The position numbers and the translations under genes are program-made. The notes under the pieces are model-generated. The model ran no database searches, had not been told where the DNA came from, and saw nothing but the letters and a program-made list of their open reading frames with translations. A DNA stretch of 64,000 nt, from positions 21,981 through 85,980 of the forward strand of contig NZ_CANLZW010000020.1 in the NCBI RefSeq assembly GCF_947495625.1, given 5' to 3'. Every line of letters begins with the position of its first letter. Position 1 is the first letter of the stretch. The stretch is from an uncultured Cocleimonas sp. Lineage in GTDB: Bacteria; Pseudomonadota; Gammaproteobacteria; Thiotrichales; Thiotrichaceae. Shown here in pieces: positions 1 to 7,372 of the stretch.

Positions 1-276
1 ATCCAATACGGTGAAGGTATAGCGAATATCGCTTCTATGACTTTGTTTTGCGAGTTCCTGACCAATATTGTTAACGTAAGCCTGTAATCCAGAATTGTTA
101 TAGCGCTTCTTCTGTTTCATGATGCTTTTATGGCCTTGCGCGCCAATTGACAATTCCTGCTCTTCATTGATCAGGGTAAAGTCTCTTTTGCCAGAGACAG
201 GATTGGTAGAACAGCCTGCAAGCGTGGTGATTAGTGCCGTAGCGATTAAGCCTCTAAAAGTAGTTTTGATGTTCAT
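1..276 (-). CDS. M48 family metalloprotease lipoprotein, N-terminal part (runs off the window)
   Basis: Only the first 92 residues are present; the gene continues beyond base 1. It opens with a lipoprotein signal ending in the lipobox LAGC (Cys 22). Then come STNPVSGKRDFTLINEEQE and, at the edge, SDIRYTFTVLD. These two stretches are typical of periplasmic M48 zinc proteases of the LoiP/YcaL/BepA type; the HExxH catalytic motif would lie outside the window. The ATG overlaps the stop of the upstream nuclease gene (TAATG), so the two are probably translationally coupled. Family assignment rests on the N-terminal signature only. Confidence 0.75.
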   Translation of the reverse strand, partial: MNIKTTFRGLIATALITTLAGCSTNPVSGKRDFTLINEEQELSIGAQGHKSIMKQKKRYNNSGLQAYVNNIGQELAKQSHRSDIRYTFTVLD

Positions 277-1103
277 TATTTTGAGCTCCATTTAATCATC
301 GATTCAATTTGCGTCCCTGCAAATATTTGAAGTTGTGATGGGTGATTAAGTTGAATGGTTCGTCTTTTTCTTTGGTTTTTGAGCATACCTGAAACGATTA
401 TGCTTTTGCCGATTAATTTATCAAAGTCTATGGATTTAAAATAGCCTAAGTTTTTGTTTTTTATTGTTATGTGTGTTGGTTTTTTATCATGGCTTTCAAG
501 CGTTAGAGAAATAGATTTTTTATGTGTTTGTTTACTTTTAACGACGCCTTTTAAACGGACATAACCTTTCGTTTTGGGTTTAATCGATTCAGTCGTTACA
601 AGCCGGTTTTTCTTGAGTTTCCATATTTTTAGTGATTTTAGTTGAGCCGTTTGCTCTGCTTTTTTGTAGCAATCTGCGAATGCAATATTAGGTGATATGG
701 CGAGTGTTTTTGCATAGCCTTGCTGAAGTAGCCAGCTAGATATATTGGTACCATCTTTTAAAAACACATGTGCCAGTACTCTAGAATACTTATCTTTCTT
801 TTCTTTTCCATAAAGGAGTCTGACTTTGTAATTGTGCTGTTTAAGTTTTTCTCTTAAAGCTTCTTTGGCTTTTGCGCCGTATGCCTGACCTTTTTGTTTG
901 TGGTGTTTTGTTTCTGGCGTGTCTACACCAATGATTCTTACTTTGCGTTTGTCGGTAAGTAACACCGTATCGCCATCATAGACCCACTTAACGGTTGCGC
1001 TTTCTAATTGATTATTTTTAGGGGAAGGGCAAATTTCGGCCGCAAAGGTGGGGGGTGTCAAAACGATAAATGTGATTATCACAGACGCAAAAAAGGCACT
1101 CAT
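276..1103 (-). CDS. Secreted thermonuclease-like (SNase) nuclease with C-terminal OB-like domain
   Basis: 275 residues. A signal peptide covers about residues 1-21 and ends TPPTFAA/E. The staphylococcal nuclease domain follows, with DGDTV near residue 43, RIIGVDTPE (Arg 56, Glu 64) and KDKYSRVLAHV (Arg near 108), matching the catalytic Arg/Glu/Arg of SNase. This predicts a calcium-dependent phosphodiesterase acting on DNA/RNA outside the cytoplasm. Residues about 185-275 look like an added OB-fold nucleic-acid-binding domain. The frame is open upstream to 1295, but the ATG at 1103 directly precedes a good signal peptide and is preferred. The signal-peptide DNA (1031-1060) carries a variant of the window's dispersed repeat. 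It is coupled to the downstream M48 protease. Confidence 0.85.
   Translation of the reverse strand: MSAFFASVIITFIVLTPPTFAAEICPSPKNNQLESATVKWVYDGDTVLLTDKRKVRIIGVDTPETKHHKQKGQAYGAKAKEALREKLKQHNYKVRLLYGKEKKDKYSRVLAHVFLKDGTNISSWLLQQGYAKTLAISPNIAFADCYKKAEQTAQLKSLKIWKLKKNRLVTTESIKPKTKGYVRLKGVVKSKQTHKKSISLTLESHDKKPTHITIKNKNLGYFKSIDFDKLIGKSIIVSGMLKNQRKRRTIQLNHPSQLQIFAGTQIESMIKWSSK
1031..1060 (-). repeat. In-gene variant repeat within the nuclease signal peptide
   Basis: The minus strand reads TTGACACCCCCCACC then TTTGCGGCCGAAATTT, encoding LTPPTFAAEI. Core variant as at 18577-18605. Confidence 0.75.
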
Positions 1104-1203
1104 AACAGGTGCCTTTTTTGAGGTATGCTTTAAAAGCATTAACGAATGTAAGTTTGCAGCAAGCCAGATCGGAACCCGGTTTAGCTCAGCAGACAAGGAT
1201 TCG

Positions 1204-1449
1204 TTATTTTCTACCGTAACGATTGTTAAACTTGTCAATCGCACCAGCAGTTGTTTTAGTGTTTTGCTTGCCCGTGTAGAAAGGGTGAGATGCACTAGAG
1301 ATATCCACTTTAATTAGTGGGTATTCATTACCATCTTCCCATTTTGCAGTCTCTTTTGAAGAAAGCGTTGAGCGAGTAAGAATTTTAAAGTCGCTCGCAA
1401 GGTCCTGAAAAATTACTTGATTGTAGTCTGGGTGTGTATCGGCCTTCAT
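1204..1449 (-). CDS. rpmE2: 50S ribosomal protein L31 type B
   Basis: 81 residues opening [16 protein letters not shown], with the family motif [12 protein letters not shown] and a C-terminal RYGRK. It lacks the paired CxxC zinc ligands of type A L31, which defines the zinc-independent type B paralogue. Type B genes are often induced by Zur under zinc limitation; I could not identify a Zur box upstream. An AGAGGA ribosome site precedes the ATG. It stands alone, about 100 bases upstream of the nuclease gene on the same strand. Confidence 0.93.
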   Translation of the reverse strand: MKADTHPDYNQVIFQDLASDFKILTRSTLSSKETAKWEDGNEYPLIKVDISSASHPFYTGKQNTKTTAGAIDKFNNRYGRK

Positions 1450-1536
1450 TAGAAGATCCTCTTAAAATCGTGTTCAAAAATCGAAGAGCGGGGATTCTAA
1501 CAGATGCCCCCAATGCTTTGCAAGCGGAGTATGCCC

Positions 1537-1983
1537 TTATAATCCTAAAAGTGGAAGATGTTTTATCTTATGGTAAGTCAAACAAAGCAATAAGCATTGT
1601 TTTAATGCATCTTTAGGAATTGTTTCATCGAGAGAAAAAATAATCGCTCTATTACCATCATAGCGAAACGTATCTGGATAAATCTCTCTGAATGTCTCAA
1701 CTAAAGTAGTGCTACAGGTCAAATAAACCGCGTAGTCATTGGGAGTCGACGCCTTCCACGTTAATCTTACGGTAGATCCAGACTTGGCTTTGTAAGCAGG
1801 TTCCCCCCATTTAAGTGTTTCTTCAATATCACTGATTTCATCATTATGTTTAGCGAGATCAAATATCATTTGTCGAATGGTTAGCAGTTTTTTCTGAATC
1901 GTTTCAGGATACAAACCATAGGTATGTTTGACATCATCGGATTGAATAACGTTTTCTAGTGATTTTAGATCTGGGTCAGGCAT
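1537..1983 (-). CDS. DUF1801 (YdhG/YjbR-fold) domain protein
   Basis: 148 residues. The segment LKWGEPAYKAKSGSTVRLTWK (near residues 58-78) and the following YAVYLTC strand match DUF1801 proteins, small cytosolic proteins with a CyaY-like or frataxin-like fold and no established biochemical function. No signal peptide or membrane segment. It is single-gene, divergent from the LemA operon, and a copy of the dispersed repeat lies 47 bases upstream of its start. Confidence 0.8.
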   Translation of the reverse strand: MPDPDLKSLENVIQSDDVKHTYGLYPETIQKKLLTIRQMIFDLAKHNDEISDIEETLKWGEPAYKAKSGSTVRLTWKASTPNDYAVYLTCSTTLVETFREIYPDTFRYDGNRAIIFSLDETIPKDALKQCLLLCLTYHKIKHLPLLGL

Positions 1984-2030
1984 GGCTGTTAATTCCTTTG
2001 ATTAATCATCCTTTTTCTTTTTCTATAATA

Positions 2031-2056
2031 CACCCCCCTACTTATAGGCACTTTTT
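2031..2056 (+). repeat. Dispersed CACCCCCC repeat, single copy (exact core)
   Basis: Full-length copy with an exact 11-bp core followed by TTATAGGCAC and T5. It lies between the divergent DUF1801 and lemA genes, so it is not placed as a terminator of either. A TATAAT-like hexamer sits just before it. Confidence 0.9.
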
Positions 2057-2122
2057 AAGCAGGATTAACTTAGATGTTAGATGAGATGGCACAAAAGAAG
2101 CGAGCAGGCTAGACTAGTGACA

Positions 2123-2142
2123 AATTCATAAATATATGAATT
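2123..2142. promoter_or_regulatory. Perfect palindrome upstream of lemA, operator candidate
   Basis: AATTCATA and TATGAATT form perfect 8-bp arms around AATA, 57 bases upstream of the lemA ATG. There is no T-run, so a protein-binding site is more likely than a terminator. No regulator is identified. Confidence 0.4.
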
Positions 2143-2198
2143 AATAAGGCTATTCAAAGTGAAGTTAAGTTTACGTAAAACAGAAGGGGAGAGAGAGA

Positions 2199-2810
2199 AT
2201 GTCTAAGTTCGGAATGGTAATTCTTGCAGCAATCACATTATTTATTATTTTTGGTGTGGGTGTTTATAACCGCATTGTAAGTGGTGATGAAGGTGTGACT
2301 GCCTCCTGGTCTGAAGTGGTTAACCAATACCAGCGCAGAGCAGACCTGATACCTAATCTGGTAAGCACGGTTAAAGGTTTTGCCGCACAGGAAAAAGACG
2401 TATTAACCAGTGTTGTTGAGGCGCGTGCGAAAGCTACCTCCGTTCAAATCACACCGGAAACGCTCAATGATCCTGCGGCATTCAGTCAATTCTCACAAGC
2501 GCAAAGTCAATTAACAGGAGCTTTGAGTCGTTTGCTGGTAACGGTTGAGCGCTACCCTGATCTGAAGTCAGATAAGAACTTCCTGGAATTACAGACTCAG
2601 TTAGAAGGAACGGAAAATCGCATTACAGTCGCACGTAAACGCTATATCGATGCGGTAAAAGATTACAATTTAACGGTCAGAAAATTCCCCGGCAATATGA
2701 TTGCTAGCCTTATGGGGTATTCGACCAAGCAGAATTTCACCGTTGAAAATGAAGACGCGATTGCCGCACCACCAAAGGTTGATTTTAATACGGCGCCTGC
2801 TACAAATTAA
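2199..2810 (+). CDS. LemA family protein
   Basis: 203 residues. One N-terminal membrane helix (about residues 5-24) is followed by the LemA signature SWSEVVNQYQRRADLIPNLV and a helical body typical of LemA, whose cytosolic or periplasmic four-helix domain has no defined enzymatic role. A strong ribosome site (AAGGGGAGAGAG) precedes the ATG. It is the first gene of a three-gene set with two TPM-domain proteins 20 bases and more downstream; this lemA-TPM arrangement is widespread in bacteria and suggests a shared membrane function. Confidence 0.92.
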   Translation: MSKFGMVILAAITLFIIFGVGVYNRIVSGDEGVTASWSEVVNQYQRRADLIPNLVSTVKGFAAQEKDVLTSVVEARAKATSVQITPETLNDPAAFSQFSQAQSQLTGALSRLLVTVERYPDLKSDKNFLELQTQLEGTENRITVARKRYIDAVKDYNLTVRKFPGNMIASLMGYSTKQNFTVENEDAIAAPPKVDFNTAPATN

Positions 2811-2830
2811 ATTGATCTACTAAAACCAGA

Positions 2831-3712
2831 ATGTATACAAGGCACTCATTATCAGGGTTATTCCTGAGTTTCTTCATAGTGATTGGGACTATCAGTGGAA
2901 TACTAGTCTCAAGTAATGCGATGGCTGACTTGGTAAAAGTCCCTGACTTAAGTAGCCGAGTGACTGATTTAACGCGGACCTTATCATCGGCTGAGAAAGC
3001 AACACTCGAATCGACTCTGGAAAATCTGGAGAAGACCAAAGGAAGCCAATTGGCTATCTTAATCGTAAATAGTACAGCTCCAGAAGCCATTGAAGATTTT
3101 TCCATGCGCGTTGTGGATAAATGGAAATTAGGTCGTGAAGACACAGATGATGGCGTATTACTTTTAATCGCGATGAAAGATCGAAAGATGCGGATTGAAG
3201 TAGGTTATGGATTAGAAGGTGCAATACCTGATATCGCAGCGGGCCGGATCATCAACGAATACATCACCCCTGCGTTTCGAAGTGGCAATTATTACTCAGG
3301 AGTTGCCGCAGGTGCGAATAAAATAATCGCGCTAATTAATGGTGAAGCATTGCCACCACCGAGTTCATCACAAGGCAGTAACAGTGATTCAGTCGGCCCG
3401 ATTCTGTTCTTTTTAATCTTTGTCAGTAGCTTTATTTCAAGAGGGCTTACCGTTATGTTGGGTAGCCTGATTGCTACCTCAATTATCGCTATAAGTGGGG
3501 GGGTGATCATTTGGTTTTTAACTCAGGATATATTCTTCACCTTATTTGCCGCCATGTTTTTGGCGATCTTTAGCTCTGCATTTGGCAGCTCAAAAAGCAG
3601 TAGTTACCGCGATGGTGGGGGTTACGGCGGCGGTTTTGGCGGCGGCGGAGGAGGAGGCTTTAGTGGCGGCGGTGGTGGATTCGGCGGAGGCGGCGCGTCC
3701 GGCGGATGGTAA
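2831..3712 (+). CDS. TPM domain membrane protein (YgcG-like) with Gly-rich tail
   Basis: 293 residues. Signal peptide about 1-32 (SNAMA). A TPM domain at about 37-165 contains the family stretch DDGVLLLIAMKDRKMRIEVG and ends in AGANKIIALINGE. Two membrane helices follow (about 190-215 and 220-248). The tail, from about 253 on, is almost pure Gly/Ser/Phe (GGGFGG repeats) ending GGASGGW, which is normal in this family. The domain faces the periplasm. Bases 3488-3508, in the membrane-helix coding part, match the dispersed repeat with one change in the core. Confidence 0.9.
   Translation: MYTRHSLSGLFLSFFIVIGTISGILVSSNAMADLVKVPDLSSRVTDLTRTLSSAEKATLESTLENLEKTKGSQLAILIVNSTAPEAIEDFSMRVVDKWKLGREDTDDGVLLLIAMKDRKMRIEVGYGLEGAIPDIAAGRIINEYITPAFRSGNYYSGVAAGANKIIALINGEALPPPSSSQGSNSDSVGPILFFLIFVSSFISRGLTVMLGSLIATSIIAISGGVIIWFLTQDIFFTLFAAMFLAIFSSAFGSSKSSSYRDGGGYGGGFGGGGGGGFSGGGGGFGGGGASGGW
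3488..3508 (-). repeat. In-gene variant copy of the dispersed repeat
   Basis: GCTATAAGTGGGGGGGTGATC, read on the plus strand, aligns with the complementary-strand consensus GCCTATAAGTAGGGGGGTGAC across its length. It encodes part of a membrane helix (AISGGVI) of the TPM protein. Chance similarity cannot be excluded for a single in-gene copy. Confidence 0.5.
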
Positions 3713-3714
3713 TT

Positions 3715-4212
3715 ATGAATTTTAAAAGAACAATCAAACATCTGTTTTATCCCGGTTGGTGGTTGCGTCGTGATTTTCCGCCATCAGAAATGGCGAGAAT
3801 CGAAGGGGCAATCAAACAATCAGAAAGTAAACATAGTGGCGAGATTCGTTTCGCCATTGAAAGCTCATTGCCGTTCAAGGCGCTCTGGCATGATGAGTCG
3901 ATGCATGAACGCGCTATTGAGGTATTTTCGCTCTTAAGAGTCTGGGATACCGAAGACAATAATGGCGTGCTGATCTATTTATTACTGGCTGATCATAAAG
4001 TTGAAATTACCGCTGATAGAAATATCAATAAGGTCGTTGGTGAACAAGAATGGCAGAGAATTTGCGGAATAATGCAAACGGAATTTCGCGCAGGAAATTT
4101 TGGTAATGGCGTGGTGTTAGGGATTAATGAGATTGGCGTATTGCTGGAAAAGCATTTTCCTGTTACTGCCGCTGATACTAATGAATTATCGAATAAACCT
4201 GTGATTCTTTAA
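3715..4212 (+). CDS. Second TPM domain protein, cytosolic or peripheral
   Basis: 165 residues from the ATG at 3715; an alternative ATG at 3706 overlaps the previous stop. No signal peptide, but an aromatic patch (YPGWWLRRDFPP) near residue 15. The TPM fold is seen in SGEIRFAIE, NNGVLIYLLLADHKVEI and FGNGVVLGINEIGVLLEKHFP. This short second TPM protein regularly follows the first in lemA operons. It is tightly packed with the previous gene and followed by a repeat copy with a T-run. Confidence 0.82.
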   Translation: MNFKRTIKHLFYPGWWLRRDFPPSEMARIEGAIKQSESKHSGEIRFAIESSLPFKALWHDESMHERAIEVFSLLRVWDTEDNNGVLIYLLLADHKVEITADRNINKVVGEQEWQRICGIMQTEFRAGNFGNGVVLGINEIGVLLEKHFPVTAADTNELSNKPVIL

Positions 4213-4242
4213 CGGATAAACGCTTAGGTATCAATTTAAGGT

Positions 4243-4268
4243 CACCCCCCTACTTATAGGCGTTTTTT
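4243..4268 (+). repeat. Dispersed repeat, single copy (exact core)
   Basis: Full copy ending TATAGGCGTTTTTT. It lies downstream of the TPM gene in the right orientation for a terminator, and its last bases overlap the xerC stop codon (4267-4269). Confidence 0.92.
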
Positions 4269-5163
4269 AATCGCTCTTCTTTTTACGCGCTCTAGGGTGC
4301 GCTTTATCGTAGACTTTGGCCAAATGTTGAAAGTCTAAATGGGTGTAAATCTGTGTAGTCCCAATATCGGCATGCCCCAGTAATTCCTGTACCGCTCTCA
4401 AATCTCCTGATGATTCTAGAATATGACTGGCAAACGAATGTCTTAGTTTGTGCGGGTGTAGATGCTGTTCCAAACCTTGTTTCTTACGCCAGAAATTTAA
4501 ACGCTGTTGGATCGAGCGCTGACTAATTCGTTTGCCTCTATTGCTTACGAATAGTGCTTGTTCATCAATTTTGGCCAAGATATCTCGCTTACCTAACCAC
4601 ATTTGTATCGCGTCGCTCGCTTTACGTCCAATCGGAAGAACTCTGGTTTTATTACCTTTACCCAATGCTCTAAGAGAGTTTTCAGTGAGGTCGATACTGT
4701 CTAAATCAAGATTCGTCAGTTCAGAGAGTCGCAAACCAGATGAATAAAAAAGCTCCATGATCGCTTTGTCACGAATCGCTAAGATGCTGTCGGGTGGAAT
4801 ATCCAATAGCTGGCTGAGCGAATCAACATCTAATGTATCTGGGAGTGTTCTGGCCGACTTTGGAGCACGAATGTCGACTGCAGGATTGTTTTTGAGTTGA
4901 TGATTTCTAATCAGGAACTGATAGAAGCTACGCAATGACGATAGCTTCCGTTGTAATGTTTTTCCGCCGATTCCTTGTCGATGTAAACCGGCAACCCAGT
5001 TGCGCACGTGCAAGCTGTCTGCTTTAACAATGTCATCGCAGTCATTTTTTTTCAGCCAAAGGCTGAATTGCTTGAGGTCTCTTTCGTAGGCGCCAAGCGT
5101 ATGCGGCGAGTATTGTTTTTGGTATTTTAAGTGTTCAGCGAATTGTTTGGTGGCGTGCGACAA
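4267..5163 (-). CDS. xerC: Tyrosine recombinase XerC
   Basis: 298 residues, usual length. All catalytic residues are visible: Arg 145 (SSGLRLSEL), Lys 169, His 238 and Arg 241 (HPHKLRHSFASH), His 264 (LLGHADIGTTQ) and the nucleophile Tyr 273 (IYTH). The N-terminal SAM-like core-binding domain is at about 1-90. With XerD it resolves chromosome dimers at dif during division. The start appears to be TTG at 5163; no in-frame ATG fits. It is the third gene of dapF-DUF484-xerC, and a perfect palindrome spans its start. Confidence 0.95.
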   Translation of the reverse strand: MSHATKQFAEHLKYQKQYSPHTLGAYERDLKQFSLWLKKNDCDDIVKADSLHVRNWVAGLHRQGIGGKTLQRKLSSLRSFYQFLIRNHQLKNNPAVDIRAPKSARTLPDTLDVDSLSQLLDIPPDSILAIRDKAIMELFYSSGLRLSELTNLDLDSIDLTENSLRALGKGNKTRVLPIGRKASDAIQMWLGKRDILAKIDEQALFVSNRGKRISQRSIQQRLNFWRKKQGLEQHLHPHKLRHSFASHILESSGDLRAVQELLGHADIGTTQIYTHLDFQHLAKVYDKAHPRARKKKSD

Positions 5164-5186
5164 ATCAGTAATCAGATTACTGATTT
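5162..5186. promoter_or_regulatory. Perfect 25-base palindrome across the DUF484/xerC junction
   Basis: AAATCAGTAATC and its exact complement flank a single central A. The palindrome covers the DUF484 stop codon and touches the TTG start of xerC. As RNA it would fold over the xerC initiation region; as DNA it could be an operator. No T-run follows, so it is not a terminator. Confidence 0.6.
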
Positions 5187-5923
5187 AGTTTCGGTAAATG
5201 GTAAGTGATGCTGGTAGAAATTAGCTCACCTAAATGACTGATAAATACAGTGCCCATTCCAGGGTGGAAACGGCTTTCGTCTTCACTACCAAGCGCTAAT
5301 ATACCGATGTTTTCTGCGCCGAATAATGGGACTAGCGCTGCAGAATTAACCTTGTCAGCCTGTTTTTCAAACAAGAAGGCTTGCTGCTCTTCTTTCATGT
5401 GACCACAAATAGGTTTTTTAGATTTGAAGAGGTTATCAAAGCTTTTCAGGTTTTCGTTGCTTGATGAGATAAAGTGCATGGTGTCATCGCCACCAATGAT
5501 TTTTAGTGTGACAAAATCGGCATTAAAATCTTCACGAAGTACATCCTGACAGGTACCAATAACATCGTCGATACCGTCGGCGCGCATTAATTCGAGTGTG
5601 AAACGTTGTAAGCGCGTAACAATTTGCTCATTACCACGAGCCGTTCTGATCAGACCATTCAGTTGCTCTTCAAGGTCACGGCTTTTTTCACGAAGTATCG
5701 CAACTTGACGCTCAATAAGCGATGCTGTTCCCGCCCCATGAGGTACTTGAATCTGTGATAACACATCAGTGTGACGCTGGAAGAAATCAGGGTGTGAAGC
5801 TAAATACTTGGCAATAACGGACTCATCCATCATTGCATCGGCCATTATCGCGTCAGCGGATGAAGTGTCTGTGCTTTTTTCATCATTCTCTTTCGCAGAT
5901 TTAGATGTTTCGCCGGTACTCAT
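5177..5923 (-). CDS. DUF484 family protein
   Basis: 248 residues. An N-terminal region (about 25-60) reads VIAKYLASHPDFFQRHTDVL, the hallmark of DUF484. A coiled coil (about 68-100) and a GAF-like domain (about 105-245) ending LGSEDESRFHPGMGTVFISHLGELIS follow. Its function is not established; it nearly always lies between dapF and xerC in gammaproteobacteria, as here. A GGGAGC ribosome site precedes the ATG. Confidence 0.92.
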   Translation of the reverse strand: MSTGETSKSAKENDEKSTDTSSADAIMADAMMDESVIAKYLASHPDFFQRHTDVLSQIQVPHGAGTASLIERQVAILREKSRDLEEQLNGLIRTARGNEQIVTRLQRFTLELMRADGIDDVIGTCQDVLREDFNADFVTLKIIGGDDTMHFISSSNENLKSFDNLFKSKKPICGHMKEEQQAFLFEKQADKVNSAALVPLFGAENIGILALGSEDESRFHPGMGTVFISHLGELISTSITYHLPKLNQ

Positions 5924-6017
5924 TAATAAAGCTCCCTAAGATTTCTTTGTAGGTTTAATTGGATTTTGAATATGGTTTTTATGTGGAACATGGCTATTAA
6001 CCTATGTGACCAAAAAT

Positions 6018-6875
6018 TTACAGTGAAATCATTCCCTTGAACACCGTAGCTGTTGGTCCGCTCATCATAACTGGATTTGCATCTCCTGCCCAGCTAATTG
6101 ATAAATTGCCGCCGAGCAAATTTACATCAACATCATTATCCAAATGCCCCATAACTATGCCAGCAACTACTGCTGCACAGGCTCCTGTGCCACAAGCCTG
6201 GGTTTCGCCAACGCCACGTTCGTACACACGAAGTTTGATATTTTGTCGGTCGAGTACTTGCATAAAACCTACGTTTACCGAGTTAGGGAAGTAACTGCTT
6301 TGCTGAATTGCTTTGCCTAATTCTTCAACCGCTGCGGCTTGTGTGTCATCAACAACTATAACAGCGTGCGGATTACCCATAGAGACTGCACCTATCTCAA
6401 TGTTCTGTTGATTGATTTGAATAGGGTAGGCTCTTTGTTGAAGGTTTTCTGCTTTGTCTTCATTGCCTGCGTTAGCAATAAAAGGGATTTGTGCTGGCTC
6501 TAGAATAGGTGCGCCCATATCGACAGTGACGTTACCATTCTCTTCGACATTTAAAATTAGCCGGCCGTTTTTAGTGATGACTGAAATTTCATTTTTATCT
6601 ATTAAGCCTTCATTTTGAACAAAATGTGCAAAACAGCGTGCGCCATTTCCACATTGTTCAACTTCGCCACCATCAGAATTAAATATTCGATAGCGAAAGT
6701 CTGTGCCTTCAACATCAGACTTTTCGACCAGCAATAATTGATCGCAGCCAATGCCTAATTTACGATCTGAAATGAAACGCACTTGCTCTGGAGTTAGGTT
6801 AATTGCCTGATTTATGCCGTTGATAACAACAAAGTCATTTCCGAGGCCATGCATTTTTGTAAAGTTAATATTCAT
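6018..6875 (-). CDS. dapF: Diaminopimelate epimerase
   Basis: 285 residues, opening FTKMHGLGNDFVVI. It interconverts LL- and meso-diaminopimelate for lysine and peptidoglycan synthesis, without PLP. The two catalytic cysteines are visible: Cys 75 (EQCGNGARC) and Cys 228 (ETQACGTGAC). First gene of dapF-DUF484-xerC, divergent from tusA with a 156-base intergenic region that should hold both promoters. Confidence 0.97.
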   Translation of the reverse strand: MNINFTKMHGLGNDFVVINGINQAINLTPEQVRFISDRKLGIGCDQLLLVEKSDVEGTDFRYRIFNSDGGEVEQCGNGARCFAHFVQNEGLIDKNEISVITKNGRLILNVEENGNVTVDMGAPILEPAQIPFIANAGNEDKAENLQQRAYPIQINQQNIEIGAVSMGNPHAVIVVDDTQAAAVEELGKAIQQSSYFPNSVNVGFMQVLDRQNIKLRVYERGVGETQACGTGACAAVVAGIVMGHLDNDVDVNLLGGNLSISWAGDANPVMMSGPTATVFKGMISL

Positions 6876-7031
6876 TGTGCTATCTGTCTAATTGCCTTGA
6901 ATAAACGTAATTAATTCCTATATTACAATTATGGTGTCACGTTTGACATACAAAGTTGATGCAGAAATAGAAATTTAATGATAAAGTACGCGACAATATC
7001 AGCTTTCACTAATATAGAATAGGAGAATATA

Positions 7032-7265
7032 ATGAGTGATTTTAACGAAGAATTAGACGCACGTGGACTTAATTGCCCTTTACCAATTTTACGTGCTAAA
7101 AAAGCAATTAATGGATTAGAGAATGGCGAAACTTTAAAAATCATTGCAACTGACCCTGGTTCAGTTAAAGATTTCGAAGCGTTTTGTAAGCAGACTGGTA
7201 ACGAGTTAGTGTCTACTGCTGAAGATGGTAGCGAGTTCACTTTCTTTATCAAGAAAGCTGGCTAA
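7032..7265 (+). CDS. TusA/SirA-family sulfur carrier protein
   Basis: 77 residues with the diagnostic LDARGLNCPLPILRAKKAI, where Cys 15 of the CPxP motif carries the persulfide. TusA proteins pass sulfane sulfur to tRNA thiolation, and in sulfur oxidisers also to the Dsr or sHdr oxidation route. A clear AGGAGA ribosome site precedes the ATG and an intrinsic terminator follows at 7302-7329. It is monocistronic, so the sequence does not say which pathway it serves. Confidence 0.9.
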   Translation: MSDFNEELDARGLNCPLPILRAKKAINGLENGETLKIIATDPGSVKDFEAFCKQTGNELVSTAEDGSEFTFFIKKAG

Positions 7266-7301
7266 AAAAAACTAATTATTTCCCGCTAGAAATGATTTAG
7301 T

Positions 7302-7329
7302 AAAAAGCACCTTCGGGTGCTTTTTTTTT
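7302..7329 (+). terminator. Intrinsic terminator after tusA
   Basis: AAAAAGCACC and GGTGC form a stem around the stable tetraloop TTCG, followed by nine T. Confidence 0.95.
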
Positions 7330-7338
7330 ATCTTCAGA

Positions 7339-7370
7339 TTACACTGTAATATTTTAGGCTTACATTGTAA
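7339..7370. promoter_or_regulatory. Paired palindromic operator candidate upstream of bioF
   Basis: TTACACTGTAA (7339-7349) and TTACATTGTAA (7360-7370) are two near-identical palindromes with centres 21 bp apart, two helical turns. They end two bases before the bioF ATG, where no Shine-Dalgarno sequence is visible. They differ from the E. coli BirA operator TTGTAAACC-N-GGTTTACAA, so the regulator is unknown. Confidence 0.6.
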
Positions 7371-7372
7371 CA

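Noticed and set aside
1170..1245. tRNA-like string GGTTTAGCTCAGC
   Set aside because: It resembles a D-arm but there is no T-arm (GTTCGA) or matching acceptor stem; not a tRNA.
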